Part shown: piece after piece, positions 38,657 to 50,500 of the stretch
Position numbering within the stretch: position 1 is the stretch's first letter
Layout: each line of letters starts with the position of its first letter
DNA from: an uncultured Bacteroidota bacterium
GTDB taxonomy: Bacteria; Bacteroidota; Bacteroidia; Bacteroidales; GCA-2748055
Direction: 5' to 3'
DNA length: 64,000 nucleotides
Assembly (NCBI GenBank): GCA_937129385.1
Contig: CAKZNC010000102.1
Span: 18,194-82,193 of the forward strand
Position numbers and translations under genes: made by a program
Notes under the pieces: model-generated
The model's database searches: none
What the model was told of the DNA's origin: nothing
The model's input: the letters and a program-made list of their open reading frames with translations, nothing else

Positions 38657-39031
38657 ATGACAGAGACCAGGGGAAAAACAGATACAGAAAAACTGGAGTT
38701 TATTCTTGAAGCACTGAAGGAGAAGAAGGGGAAGGAGATTGTCTCCATTGACCTTGAAAAAGTGGACAATGCAATATGGGACTATTTCGTTATTTGTCAT
38801 GGTGATTCCACCACACAGGTGGACGCCCTGCAGGATGCAGTTCACAGAAAACTTAAAGAGGAACTGAAGACTGGTGCCCATCATATCGAAGGGACGAACA
38901 ATTCGCTTTGGGTGCTGATGGATTATTCCGATATACTGGTTCATATCTTTCTTAAAGAGAAAAGAGCGTTTTACAATCTTGAAGAATTATGGGCAGATGG
39001 AAGGCTGGAGCATGTTGTGGATGAACAGTAA
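38657..39031 (+). CDS. rsfS: Ribosome silencing factor
   Basis: 'DNAIWDYFVICHGDSTTQVDALQDAV' and 'WVLMDYSDILVHIFLKEKRAFYNLEELWAD'. Confidence 0.94.
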   Translation: MTETRGKTDTEKLEFILEALKEKKGKEIVSIDLEKVDNAIWDYFVICHGDSTTQVDALQDAVHRKLKEELKTGAHHIEGTNNSLWVLMDYSDILVHIFLKEKRAFYNLEELWADGRLEHVVDEQ

Positions 39032-39045
39032 CGATGAATTAAGAG

Positions 39046-41172
39046 ATGGCAGAAAAAACAAATAAACCGGGAACTCCCGGAGGACCAAGAAAATCGGGAA
39101 CACCCGGGGGTGGTCCGAACAAACCAGGCAATAAACCTAAATTCAACACATACTGGATCATAGGAATCATATTGCTTGCCCTGATAGGGATGCAATTTCT
39201 CAACAATAGTGGTAATACAGTAGAGACCACAGAGAATGAATTCTTTGAAATGCTTACTTCAGGTGATGTTGAGAAGTACGTGATCGTCAACAGGGAGAAA
39301 GTCGAAATTTATATCAAACCGGAACGGCTTGATGATGCAAGGCATTCAAAGGTAAGTGAGAAAAGGAGTAACTCCATGCTGGGGCAAAGTCTGCCACATT
39401 ACTATTTTTCTATCTTTTCTCCTGATGTATTCGCACAGGAACTTAACGAGGTGTTGGATGAACTCCCACCGGAGAAAATGCCTGAACAATCAACTGTTAC
39501 CAGGAAAAATGTACTGGGAGAAATGTTGTTATGGATCCTCCCCTTTCTACTGATCCTGGGGATATGGATATTCATGCTGCGCAGAATGGGCGGTGGTGCC
39601 GGCGGTGGCGGTGGTGGTGCCAACAGTATTTTCAATGTAGGAAAATCACGCGCCCAGATATTTGACAAAGACACCAATGTGAAAGTCGATTTTTCGGATG
39701 TGGCCGGACTTGAAGAAGCCAAGGTGGAAATCCGTGAGATAGTTGAATTTCTTAAAAATCCGCAGAAATATACAAATCTCGGTGGCAAGATACCAAAAGG
39801 GGCACTGCTTGTCGGCCCTCCGGGAACAGGAAAAACCCTGCTTGCAAAAGCTGTGGCAGGTGAAGCCAATGTACCGTTCTTCTCCCTGTCCGGATCCGCT
39901 TTTGTGGAGATGTTCGTGGGTGTGGGAGCTTCCAGGGTCAGGGACCTTTTCAAACAGGCAAAGGAAAAAGCTCCATGTATCGTATTCATCGATGAGATAG
40001 ATGCTGTAGGCCGTGCACGCGGAAGAAACCCGAATTTCGGATCCAATGATGAGCGTGAAAATACCCTGAATCAACTGCTTACCGAGATGGATGGATTCAG
40101 CTCCGACACCGGGGTGATCATTCTTGCTGCCACCAACCGTGCCGACATGCTCGACAAGGCACTATTGAGGGCTGGAAGGTTTGACAGGCAGATCCATGTG
40201 GAACTGCCCGACCTGAATGAAAGAAGAGAGATATTTAAGGTCCATGTCAAGCCACTGAAACTTGATACATCGGTCGAACTTGATTTTCTGGCGAAACAAA
40301 CTCCTGGATTCTCGGGTGCCGACATCGCCAATGTCTGTAATGAATCTGCCCTTATCGCTGCCAGGGGTGACAAAAAAGCAGTGGAAAAACAGGATTTCCT
40401 GGATGCGGTGGACCGGATTATCGGCGGACTGGAGAAGAAAAATAAGATTATTAAAAAAGATGAAAAGCGAGCCATTGCATTCCATGAAGCCGGTCATGCA
40501 TCTGTCAGCTGGCTGCTGGAACATGCCAATCCGCTTGTGAAGGTTACCATTATACCCAGGGGCAGGGCACTTGGAGCAGCGTGGTACCTGCCGGAAGAAA
40601 GGCAGATCACAACCACCGAACAAATGGAAGATGAGATGTGTGCACTCCTGGGAGGACGCGCTGCTGAAGACCTGGTCTTCGGAAAGATCTCCACCGGTGC
40701 CCTGAATGATCTCGAAAGAGTAACAAAACAAGCCTATGCGATGATCTCCTATTTCGGGATGAGTGAGAAGATCGGAAACCGGAGCTATTTTGATTCTTCC
40801 GGACAGAACGAATATTCCTTTAATAAGCCTTACAGTGAAAAAACAGCCGAACTGATCGATGATGAAGTGAAAAATAGCGTTGACAAGCAATATGTCAGGG
40901 CCATTGGAATTCTTCGGAAGAACAAGGCCAAGCTGACAAAACTTGCTGAGAAACTGCTGGAAAGTGAAGTGATATTCAGCGACGACCTCGAGGAGATCTT
41001 TGGAAAACGGCCATGGAAGACCGAAGAAGAAGAAGAAAAACAAAAATCTGTTGAAAAAGCAAGGGAAAAGAAAAAGAAGATCGACGAGGCTCCTGCAACT
41101 GCTAAAGAGACTGATCAGCAAAATGCGCCCGATGATGATCAACCCGATGCATCAAAGGATGACAAGAAATGA
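39046..41172 (+). CDS. ftsH: ATP-dependent zinc metalloprotease FtsH
   Basis: '[47 protein letters not shown]', HEAGH zinc motif. Confidence 0.97.
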   Translation: MAEKTNKPGTPGGPRKSGTPGGGPNKPGNKPKFNTYWIIGIILLALIGMQFLNNSGNTVETTENEFFEMLTSGDVEKYVIVNREKVEIYIKPERLDDARHSKVSEKRSNSMLGQSLPHYYFSIFSPDVFAQELNEVLDELPPEKMPEQSTVTRKNVLGEMLLWILPFLLILGIWIFMLRRMGGGAGGGGGGANSIFNVGKSRAQIFDKDTNVKVDFSDVAGLEEAKVEIREIVEFLKNPQKYTNLGGKIPKGALLVGPPGTGKTLLAKAVAGEANVPFFSLSGSAFVEMFVGVGASRVRDLFKQAKEKAPCIVFIDEIDAVGRARGRNPNFGSNDERENTLNQLLTEMDGFSSDTGVIILAATNRADMLDKALLRAGRFDRQIHVELPDLNERREIFKVHVKPLKLDTSVELDFLAKQTPGFSGADIANVCNESALIAARGDKKAVEKQDFLDAVDRIIGGLEKKNKIIKKDEKRAIAFHEAGHASVSWLLEHANPLVKVTIIPRGRALGAAWYLPEERQITTTEQMEDEMCALLGGRAAEDLVFGKISTGALNDLERVTKQAYAMISYFGMSEKIGNRSYFDSSGQNEYSFNKPYSEKTAELIDDEVKNSVDKQYVRAIGILRKNKAKLTKLAEKLLESEVIFSDDLEEIFGKRPWKTEEEEEKQKSVEKAREKKKKIDEAPATAKETDQQNAPDDDQPDASKDDKK

Positions 41173-41368
41173 CAATGTCACAATTTATACCACGGACAAT
41201 ATCTATGACGCAGAATTGGCCAGAAATTACCTGGCCGATCACAATATCGGTGCGTTTATTCTCAATCAAAAAGATTCTGCCTACCATTTCGGGGAGATCA
41301 GTCTGATGGTCAATCGTGATGATGTGATCAGGGCCAAAATGCTAATGGAGGAATATAGCAACAAATGA
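41159..41368 (+). CDS. DUF2007-like small protein
   Basis: '[66 protein letters not shown]'; overlaps the ftsH stop. Confidence 0.75.
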   Translation: MTRNDNVTIYTTDNIYDAELARNYLADHNIGAFILNQKDSAYHFGEISLMVNRDDVIRAKMLMEEYSNK

Positions 41369-42183
41369 AAGAACTTCTGACCCGGACCATCTCAGGGATA
41401 ATGATTGTTCTGATCGTCCTGGGAAGCATACTTCTTGCAGGATACAGCATGCTCGCACTCATCCTGGTGATTTTTTCATTCGCATTGCTTGAATTCAGAA
41501 CCATGTTCGGACTGAAGAACCAGGTCCTGTTCTTTATGGTCCTGGCCGGGGGACAGTTGATCCTGATCCTGGGATACCTGGCCTTCGCAGGCATTCTGGG
41601 TTATATTTACCTTTCAGCAGGCACAGCGATCTTACTTTCCTTCATGCTGCTATTGTCTTTACTGTCGGGGAAAATAAGCATCCGGGAGACGGGACATTAC
41701 CTGTTCTCTCTGACCTGGATTGCAGGAACACTCCTTTTATTCCTTGCACTCGGTTGGAAATCAAAAACTGATACATATCACCCGCTAATGCCACTTTTGC
41801 TGATCATTATGATCTGGGTCTATGATATCGGTGCATATGTTTTTGGCTCTCTTTTGGGAAAAACCCCAATGGCACCAAAGATCTCACCAGGAAAATCCTG
41901 GGAAGGATTTGTCGCTGGAATATTACTGAATGGGATCGCAGGTTTATTGGTGTTCAGAATAACCGGACTGCTTGACCTGGGTGCCTGGCTCATCCTGAGC
42001 CTGATCGTCAGCCTCGGAGCAACAGCAGGTGATCTCCTGGAAAGCAAACTCAAAAGAGAAGCGGGTGTAAAAGATTCCGGTCATCTCATTCCAGGCCATG
42101 GCGGAATGCTTGACCGCTTTGATTCATTACTGATCAGTGCCCCACTGTTCTATATATTTCTGCAAATCTTTTCATTGTCATGA
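41365..42183 (+). CDS. cdsA: Phosphatidate cytidylyltransferase
   Basis: 'DIGAYVFGSLLGKTPMAPKISPGKSWEGFVAG' and 'KREAGVKDSGHLIPGHGGMLDRFDSLL'. Confidence 0.95.
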   Translation: MKELLTRTISGIMIVLIVLGSILLAGYSMLALILVIFSFALLEFRTMFGLKNQVLFFMVLAGGQLILILGYLAFAGILGYIYLSAGTAILLSFMLLLSLLSGKISIRETGHYLFSLTWIAGTLLLFLALGWKSKTDTYHPLMPLLLIIMIWVYDIGAYVFGSLLGKTPMAPKISPGKSWEGFVAGILLNGIAGLLVFRITGLLDLGAWLILSLIVSLGATAGDLLESKLKREAGVKDSGHLIPGHGGMLDRFDSLLISAPLFYIFLQIFSLS

Positions 42184-42833
42184 TAAAAATTCACCCGGAA
42201 GGCACGACCATTGTAATCATTGCATTTATTACAGCTACCATGCTGGTGATCATAGCTTCATGGCTGTTCCCGCTTTGGATCTTTATCCCATTCCTGGCAG
42301 CCATGGCTGTAATCCTCATACTCATATTCCGGTTTTTCAGAATACCCCGGAGAACACCCCTTGAAATTCCTGGTCATGTCATCGCCCCGGCAGATGGCAG
42401 GATCGCGGCAATCGAGACCGTGAAGGAAAATGAATATTTCAATGACGAAAGAATCATGGTCTCCATATTTATGAGCATTTATAATGTACATATCAATTGG
42501 TTCCCGATTTCCGGAGAGGTAAAATACTTTAATTATCACCCGGGAAAATACCTGGTCGCGCGCCACCCAAAATCCTCGGAACTGAATGAACGCACATCAA
42601 TTGTAATCGGGGATGAAAACAATGATATCATGGTACGCCAGGTTGCCGGATATGTGGCCAGGAGAATCATCTGCTATGCAAACCAGGGCCGGACCATACA
42701 GCAATCATCTGAAATGGGATTTATCAGGTTTGGCTCAAGACTCGATCTATACCTCCCTCCAAATGCCGAGATAAATGTCAACCTGGGTGATAAAACCTAC
42801 GGCGGAATAACCACCCTTGCAAAACTTGCCTAA
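42180..42833 (+). CDS. psd: Phosphatidylserine decarboxylase family protein
   Basis: 'APADGRIAAIETVKENEYF', 'FMSIYNVHINWFPISGEV', 'MGFIRFGSRLDLYLP' (LGST-type cleavage site replaced by FGSR, as in the short Psd family). Confidence 0.9.
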   Translation: MIKIHPEGTTIVIIAFITATMLVIIASWLFPLWIFIPFLAAMAVILILIFRFFRIPRRTPLEIPGHVIAPADGRIAAIETVKENEYFNDERIMVSIFMSIYNVHINWFPISGEVKYFNYHPGKYLVARHPKSSELNERTSIVIGDENNDIMVRQVAGYVARRIICYANQGRTIQQSSEMGFIRFGSRLDLYLPPNAEINVNLGDKTYGGITTLAKLA

Positions 42834-42933
42834 TAAAATACCTTTTTATCTTTTTTTAACAATCCTTTAACAAGGATTCTGTGACTGATGCCTTATCTTG
42901 CGTTCAGTTATAAATGATAAAAGATATAAAACC

Positions 42934-43164
42934 ATGAAGAAATTTTTAGCCGTTTTAGCACTTGTAGCATTCCTGGGTGGAATGGGTGCACCTGCAATCG
43001 CACAAGAGAATACATCACTTTTAACAATTACGCTCGCCGACAAGGATCCTAAAAAAGCTGACAAAAAAGCTGAAAAGAAGTCCGGCGAATGCGCTGATGC
43101 TAAAAAAGAGAAATCTTGTGAAAAGTCATGTGAAAAGAAATGTGACGACGACAAGAAAAAATAA
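42934..43164 (+). CDS. Small exported Lys/Asp-rich, four-cysteine protein of unknown function
   Basis: 'MKKFLAVLALVAFLGGMGAPAIAQ' signal peptide followed by '...KKSGECADAKKEKSCEKSCEKKCDDDKKK'. Confidence 0.7.
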   Translation: MKKFLAVLALVAFLGGMGAPAIAQENTSLLTITLADKDPKKADKKAEKKSGECADAKKEKSCEKSCEKKCDDDKKK

Positions 43165-43218
43165 TACCTCGCAAAGATTTTTTAGTTAGATCCGTTACAG
43201 TCAGATTGTGAGTTTTAG

Positions 43219-43250
43219 AGCTGTCCCATTACGAATGGGGCAGCTTTTTT
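43219..43250 (+). terminator. Intrinsic terminator
   Basis: AGCTGTCCCATT-ACG-AATGGGGCAGCT stem (one GU pair) followed by TTTTT. Confidence 0.88.
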
Positions 43251-43311
43251 ATGTTTTCCGACCGGGTAAATATGCAATCATTTCTATCTTTGCCTCAAAT
43301 TCCCGAAAAAT

Positions 43312-44520
43312 ATGACTGATAAAAAGACGCTTCCTGTTTCTGATACGGTTACCTGGACTGGTGTGCTGGACCGTGACATCATCACTTTCGATATCGTAAT
43401 GGAAACCAAATATGGAACCACCTACAATTCCTATTTTATTGACGCGGGAAAGAAGGTGTTGATCGATACAGTGAAAGAGAGGTTTTATGACACCTATATT
43501 GAGAAGCTAAGATCGATCACAGATCCTGCCTCTATTGAATACATCATTTGCACACACACCGAGCCTGATCATTCCGGTTCTCTTAAATACCTGTTGGAAT
43601 TAGCTCCCGAGGCTACGGTAATAGGTACCGGGCAGGCCATCAATTACCTGACAGAGATGATGGGAAGGCCGTTTAAATGGCAGAAAGTTAAAAATGGGGA
43701 TGTACTTGACCTGGGAACTGATACCATCAAATTTGTAGGAGCACCTAACCTGCACTGGCCGGATAGTATATATGCATTCCTGGAAAAGGAAAAGATATTG
43801 TTTACATGTGATTCATTCGGAGCCCATTTTGCCGACGATCGTATGTATGATGACATGAGTGGAGATTACCGCGAAGCCTATAAATACTACTTCGACGTTA
43901 TTCTTAAACCTTACAGTAAATTCATGCTGAAAGCCATCGACAGGATCAGCGAGCTGCCCATTAAATGCATTTGCCCGGGACATGGTCCCATCCTCCGTTC
44001 AACCTGGAAGGAAAAGGTGCAATGGGCAAGGCAGATGGCTGAAGAATACATGGCAAATACCGAAAAACAGAACAGGATACTCATCGCCTATGTTTCAGCC
44101 TATGGCTATACCAAAGAGATGGCTGTCAAGATCGCCCACGGATTAAAGCAGAGTGGTGACTTTGAGATCGACCTGGTCGATATTGAAAATATGCTTTTAG
44201 GTGACCTCGAGGAAAAAATGGTAAGAGCCGACGCATTGATCCTTGGGTCCCCAACCATCAATCAGAATACACTTCTACCGGTATATAAACTTTTTTCAGT
44301 CATCAACCCGATCCGTGATAAAGGTAAACCCGCTGCAGTTTTTGGTTCTTATGGCTGGAGTGGTGAAGCTGTTAAGATCATCGAAGACCACCTTGCCAAC
44401 CTGAAATTGAATGTAAAAAACAGCCTCTCCTCCAAATTTTATCCGGATGGAGAAAAGGCTGATGAATTAATCGATTTTGGAAAGGAGTTCGGGACCTCCC
44501 TTGACCTTCCCGCAGAATAG
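43312..44520 (+). CDS. fprA: FprA-type flavodiiron protein (A-type flavoprotein)
   Basis: Metallo-beta-lactamase diiron 'HTEPDHSGSLKYL', 'CDSFGAHF', 'CPGHGPILR', then flavodoxin domain 'AYVSAYGYTKEMAVKIAHGL...VFGSYGWSGEAVK'. Promoter-like TATCTTTG at 43285-43292. Confidence 0.95.
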   Translation: MTDKKTLPVSDTVTWTGVLDRDIITFDIVMETKYGTTYNSYFIDAGKKVLIDTVKERFYDTYIEKLRSITDPASIEYIICTHTEPDHSGSLKYLLELAPEATVIGTGQAINYLTEMMGRPFKWQKVKNGDVLDLGTDTIKFVGAPNLHWPDSIYAFLEKEKILFTCDSFGAHFADDRMYDDMSGDYREAYKYYFDVILKPYSKFMLKAIDRISELPIKCICPGHGPILRSTWKEKVQWARQMAEEYMANTEKQNRILIAYVSAYGYTKEMAVKIAHGLKQSGDFEIDLVDIENMLLGDLEEKMVRADALILGSPTINQNTLLPVYKLFSVINPIRDKGKPAAVFGSYGWSGEAVKIIEDHLANLKLNVKNSLSSKFYPDGEKADELIDFGKEFGTSLDLPAE

Positions 44521-44522
44521 TT

Positions 44523-47500
44523 TTACCTGGCTTTAATGAAGGTATTCCTTCCTTTAAGCTGACCGTTCTGTTTCATAAAGATCAGGTAAGTTCCGGGTAC
44601 CAGACCTGCAGTATTTATCTCAATGACAGGAGTATGATCCTGCAACTCTGCCTGCTTCAGGGTTCGTCCGGTCATATCAGTGATTTCAATAACCACAGTC
44701 CCGATAATCTCCTCACCCGGTTCAATATAAAGATCGTACTGAACAGGATTTGGGTATACCTTCATTTTTCCAGTCTCCCGCTGAACAACCCTGTTGGGAT
44801 GGATTGATTCAGCCTCTATCACCTGTAATACCTTGCCAGTTTCCCGATTCTGCAGAAAAGCAACCATGCGCAGGTCAGCGATATCAAGCTCATCAACATG
44901 CTCATACTGCCAGGTGAAATGCTCTGATTTAAGATCTCCCGGACTCCATGATCCGCCATAAACTTTACCTCCGGCTGTTGGTATCATATCAAGTACAATA
45001 TTCCTGTAGGTAAGCAGCTCTTCATCTCCATTCCGGTCGACCAGGACGTGTTCAGTACTTTTTACAACAGCAAGGTTGAGCAATACATTCATGGAACTGA
45101 TATTCTCAAGTGCAGTCATCTTCACATTCCCGGTCAGGTGGTCACTGTATGACTGGAATGTAAGATCCAGGTCAAACAGCGGACTTTCAAGTGTGAGGGA
45201 TTTCAACTGGGCAGCGGTCGGTTCACTGCCGAAATCATACCGGTTCTCGGCAGAGGGACCCCCATCCAACAAGGCGAATGGCAATTCTGACACACCATAA
45301 TAGAAGGCACGGGCTGATGCTGGCGCCGGATTGCGGTCATATACCGGATCAAACCCGTTGTAATTCAGGTGATATTGCAAATTTGTCACATCAAGCGGGT
45401 TTGCATCAACAAAATCGTAAATAACAGTGTCGGCAACTCCCGATTCCTCATCAACAGTACTCGTAAAATGCTCCAGCAGCCCACGCTTCGTCCTTTCTCC
45501 AATAAAGATATTGTCAACTGCAAAACCCTGGTTATCTGTTATGGAAGCACCATCCGTGGCATAATAGATACCGAAGATCACCAGCCGTTCGTTCATGATC
45601 GCATCCAGGTCATGTGCAACCATCACCCAGCTTGTATCAGCCTCCTGGTTTTTACTTCCCGACCAGCCAAACGGACTGCCATTACCTGCCTTTCCGCCGC
45701 CAGGTCTGTTGGAAATATCAAAAGCATTGTACCAGTTGATCCCTTCCCCGATATTGCCAACCGTATTCCAGCTGTTGCCATTGTCGAGCGAATATTGTAG
45801 TACCGCTCCATCCCGGGTCAGGTCGAAACTCCGCATCACATCCATCCTGATCATAGGTCGCTCCAGGTTTCGGAGGTCAAAACACTGGCTCTGGATCCAT
45901 GAATTCTCAGCTTCGGCTATATCTTTTTTATTTGTATACCAGGCTGCATTGTTTTCCACCGGCGGATCATATCCCCTAAAATAAGGTGTACCCCACTCCC
46001 AGCTCGAATAATTTGTTAAAGAAGAAGAATCGGGGGTCCATTTCTGGTTGGAAGCTTCAAAGTCCATCAATATGCCGGTCGATCCCTCTTCAAAACCCTG
46101 GGTCGGTTTCAGTTCAAAGTCTTTCTCAGTAAGGGTGTCATAGCAGAAAAGCTGCGCTCCAGCAATGTTTTTAGCGATCATCTCTACCGTGTAGACTACC
46201 TCATCATCATTGAAATAGACCCTTGCAAGAGAGTCCGGATCCATGGTCACAAAAGTAGTATCCCAGGATCCCCCGGTATCAGAAACCTTCCATGTAAATG
46301 ACTCCCAGCTCTTGTTGGATGATGAAGTATTCCTGAATTCAATAGGCTCTCCCCTGATCCAACAATCACTGACTGCCCTGAAAATCGCTTTCGGCTTATC
46401 AGCAAATTCAATAATGGTGTCGTATGATGCATCACATCCTTCAATAGTCTCAACATACAGGGAGACATCGCGGTTCCCGGGAGCTGAGTATTCATGGATC
46501 ACGTTGCGCGCCACTCCGTCTCCCGGGATGGTGTCATAATTTAAAGTCCCGCTGTTGATATCACCAAACTCCCAGTACCATGTAGCAACCAAACCTGCTT
46601 TGTTTGTTTCATTCGTAAATGCGATGGGACCTCCGCCCTCCCCGGTCTCCTGGTCGATCGGTGGGATACATACATCCTGTGGGGTAAAATGCACTTCCGG
46701 AACATCGAAAGTGATGATCTCCATGCTTGCTTCCCTGGTACATCCGGCATCTGATGTAAAAATATAGGTAATAATATTGGAGCCGATCAGACCCGAATCA
46801 GGTTCAAAAGAATATCCAAGCAACTCATTCCCAATCACCCCGGTTCCTGTAAACTCGAATTTACTGCCATTGTCGGGAATAGCTTCCAGGTCTAAATCAG
46901 CTCCATCCCGACAGATCGTAGCAGGCAAGTCTTCATCAAAAACAACCTCACCGATATAGTCAAATTCAATCTCCTCTTCAGCAACGATCACTTCGCCCTT
47001 CCAGGTGTAGTGGTATTCCACCCTGTATCTCCGGCTGGCATCAATAAGGACCGAAGGATCGATCATGGCCCGGTTATCGTTGGGAAAGGCATCAACGATA
47101 GCTTCGCTAACCTCAACATCTCCTCCCTTTTCCACCCGGTACATATGAAAGCTCCCGATGAGTCCGTCAACATTATTTCCCTCTACCAGGAACTGCGTGT
47201 CATCATAACAGATGATCCCTTCCCGGGTCACATCAGGGTAGGTGATGGTCAGTCCTCCACTGGTTGGCAATACATCAAAATATACTGTGTCATCTCCTCG
47301 ACAACCGGTTGTGTTTTCCTCGTACATATAAGTGATCTGGATGGAGTCCTTCACTCCCGCAATCTCAGGGTAAAATCTTCCCTCAGTCTGGACAACGCCG
47401 CTTCCACTGAATATTCCACCTGTGGGTGAAGCTGGAAGGAGGTAAGAACCTCCACCATCCACCGAAAAGATTTTCCTGATCGAGGGTGAAAAAGAAACAT

Positions 47501-50500
47501 TGGGCAATGCATTAACCTCTACCTGAACTTTATCATTAAAATAAGCGATGACACCAAGCGAGTCAGTTACACTGTAAACCTCGTATTCAGAGGAGGTGGC
47601 CGGTGAAACCTGTATGTCGATCGAATTTCTGACAGCATAGTATATCCCTATACTGGCCCCGTTCTTATACAAGTCAATGTCATATGGCGGTACCCCGCCG
47701 GCAATTGAAATATTCAAGACTGCCGAGTCCCCGGCACAGATCTCGCCACCTCCCAATAGTCGGGCATCAGGTTTTGATGTAACAATCGATACATCCTGGC
47801 TGGAGATGCCACCTAAAAAGACCGATTCATTCCCTGCAGGATCCTCCAGTGCGATTGTAGCTGACAATAACCCCTCGCCGACCTCCGGATCATCCGGTCC
47901 GATCTCATAAAACAACCTGTAATCCTGGGCTCCCTGTGGGGCCAGGGTCAACCTTCCTGTTGCAGGAGTGACAGTATTAATTATAGTGCTGCTTCCAAGA
48001 ACCAGGCCCGATTCGTCTGATCCTATGTCAAAGATTACAGAGTTTGTCGGGATCATTATGCCTGATGAGGCTTCATCGACACTTAAAATATGCGGATTAT
48101 TGGCATCAATTACCGGGCTTGAACCTGAAAAATCAGTCTTGGGATTACTGGTATTTCCCGCTTCGTCAACAAAAACAATATTGACAGGAATCTGGGCGGG
48201 AGAAATCACATCTGCATCACCTTCGTTTACGGTATAGATCAACTGATATACACCGCTTCCCGCTTCATATGCTGTCAGATTTGACTCAGATAATTGCACC
48301 GCGTTGATGGTTGTCAGGAACTCATCAAATGAAAGTCCTGCCTCCGGTGACTGCAGGGTGGCAACGATTGCGTCACCAATTTTATAGGTCCCGTTATTGA
48401 AGCTTACAAGTCCAACCCATGGCCGCTCTGAATCCAGCAGATCGCTCCCCTGTATAATGCTTCCGTCAAAAATATTCCCGGGAACGGTGTCATTGAAAAG
48501 CTGTACCCCTGTCACCGGGATTGGATCAGCTGAAGCAAACTGGGGATTCGATCCTTCAGTAATCTCAAATTCTGCAGTATAGGTGGTCTCTGAAACCTTA
48601 GCCAGGCTGCCGTTGATCAACAGTCTGCCGGCAACATACCCGGTGATGGAATCAAATGTTGAAATTACAAATGGCTCCTCAACTGTGATCGTTGCAGTGA
48701 CTAAGTCACCTATGCCCATTGGTGAGTCATCAATGGAAACCCCTGAGATTTCCGGTTCGATCAGGGCGAAAACAGTTATCGGTGAGACCGCACCTGTAAT
48801 TGCTGCTCCACTGTTCAACTCAGACCCCTGGATGTTCAGATCAATGGTATGGTTTACCGACATCTCCCCGGTATAGGACAGCTGTAGTACACATGAATCT
48901 TCATTAATGCGGTTTACGGAAGAAATTGAAATCCCCGGATTGGATGGCTGAATCATCAGGTCAAAATTGGCCTCATCCAATGGATCGTCAAAATCGTCCT
49001 CATAAACCCTTACACCGATACTGGTTGAATTTAACGCCGATTCATAAAGTGGATCTGGTATGGATTTGATCTCAATGGTAGGTGCCAGCCTGTTTATGGA
49101 GGCAAAATACCCGGTATTCACATCTGAACTCGAATTAACGAGTGCCTCGTGAGGAACAAGAAACCCAAGATCGACATCCTGTGAGATATCAAATCCCGAA
49201 ACGACAGGAACGTTAATCGTAACAATATTACCACTTATAGAAGTATTATCAGCCCCATCATTGTTGCCGTTTAAGATGACAGATTGCATGGCCAGTTCTG
49301 CGGTAGATTCCGCGGGTAGAAGCAGCAGACTGTTGATTAGGTCCCGGTTGGTATTGTTATTATTCCCAATATCCGGATCCCATTCGTCTTCATACAGGGT
49401 AAGTGTAATGGTATAACTATTCGAACGAATATCTCCTTCATCAACGCCGTCAAATGTTGCAGAACCTGAGATAATTACCGATGCTGGGGTAATGGATTTT
49501 GTTTGCGAGGCTGTGAAATTGCCGCTGGATGTATACGCAAGGTCTCCACTCAGTGCAGTGACCTCCACCGTTTCTGAATTTGCGATATCAAAAGTCGCAA
49601 CCTGGGGGGCTACAATAGCAATCGTATAATCATCCACTCTCGTGATCTCAAGCAAAGGGGCAACATCTGTATCCCATACTCCGCCACTGACCACATTGTT
49701 CCGGAAATTTGACACGGCAGGATTTGAAATCCATTTGTCCCCTGTCAGCGTAACATCAAAACTGATCAATCCTGTCCTGATCTCAGTTTCACTGTAAGAT
49801 TCGCTTGTTATAGAGATAACCGGATCCTCATTCGAGATGGTAAAGGTCTCATCAGAATTGTCAAGGACTTCCTCATACGCCAGTAACCCGGTGGTCACGT
49901 TTGCCGTGATCACTTCATCGGAAGGGATATAATAATCTGCGGTCTGCCCGAATGTGATTGTCAGTGTACTTCCATCACCGCTGACAGACAGGTCGGATGA
50001 CTGGAGCTGATCAACAAGGTCGGGAAAATAGGTGCCACCACTGAATATCCCCATCACCGAATCCAGCAGATCAGCTGAAGTGGTGATATCAGTATGCCAT
50101 AGGTTGTTTTCCAGGGTAAGCGTATAGGTTTGATCCGCATTCCGGAAAGAGGATTCTGGTGCCCCGGTATCAAGATCCCCTGCATCTCCTGTGATGGTCG
50201 AGTTCAGGTTGGTAACACTGACCGTGCCTGCAGGAAGGTCAGCAGCACTTTCTTGAAGAGCTGCTGCCGGAACAGAAAAGGTGATACTTTCATCAGCTGT
50301 TATGTAGTAATCTGAACTGGCTGGAACAGTGAGCGTCGCAACTGTATTTTCACTGCTCAGCGCAATGTCGGAAGTCGTGAGTCCCTGAATCAATGTGGTG
50401 ATGTTACTCCCCGGATCAGAAAATCCCCCCAGGAACACATCGAGGGATGCCTGGCTTGTTGCTATTTCAGCGATGAGTGTGTCACTCGTGAGTGTAACAA

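Noticed and set aside
40162-41142. 326-aa antisense ORF within ftsH
   Set aside because: Fully inside a well-recognised CDS on the opposite strand; no family resemblance. Same reasoning applies to long antisense ORFs at 1259-1759, 3027-3557 and 12400-13059.
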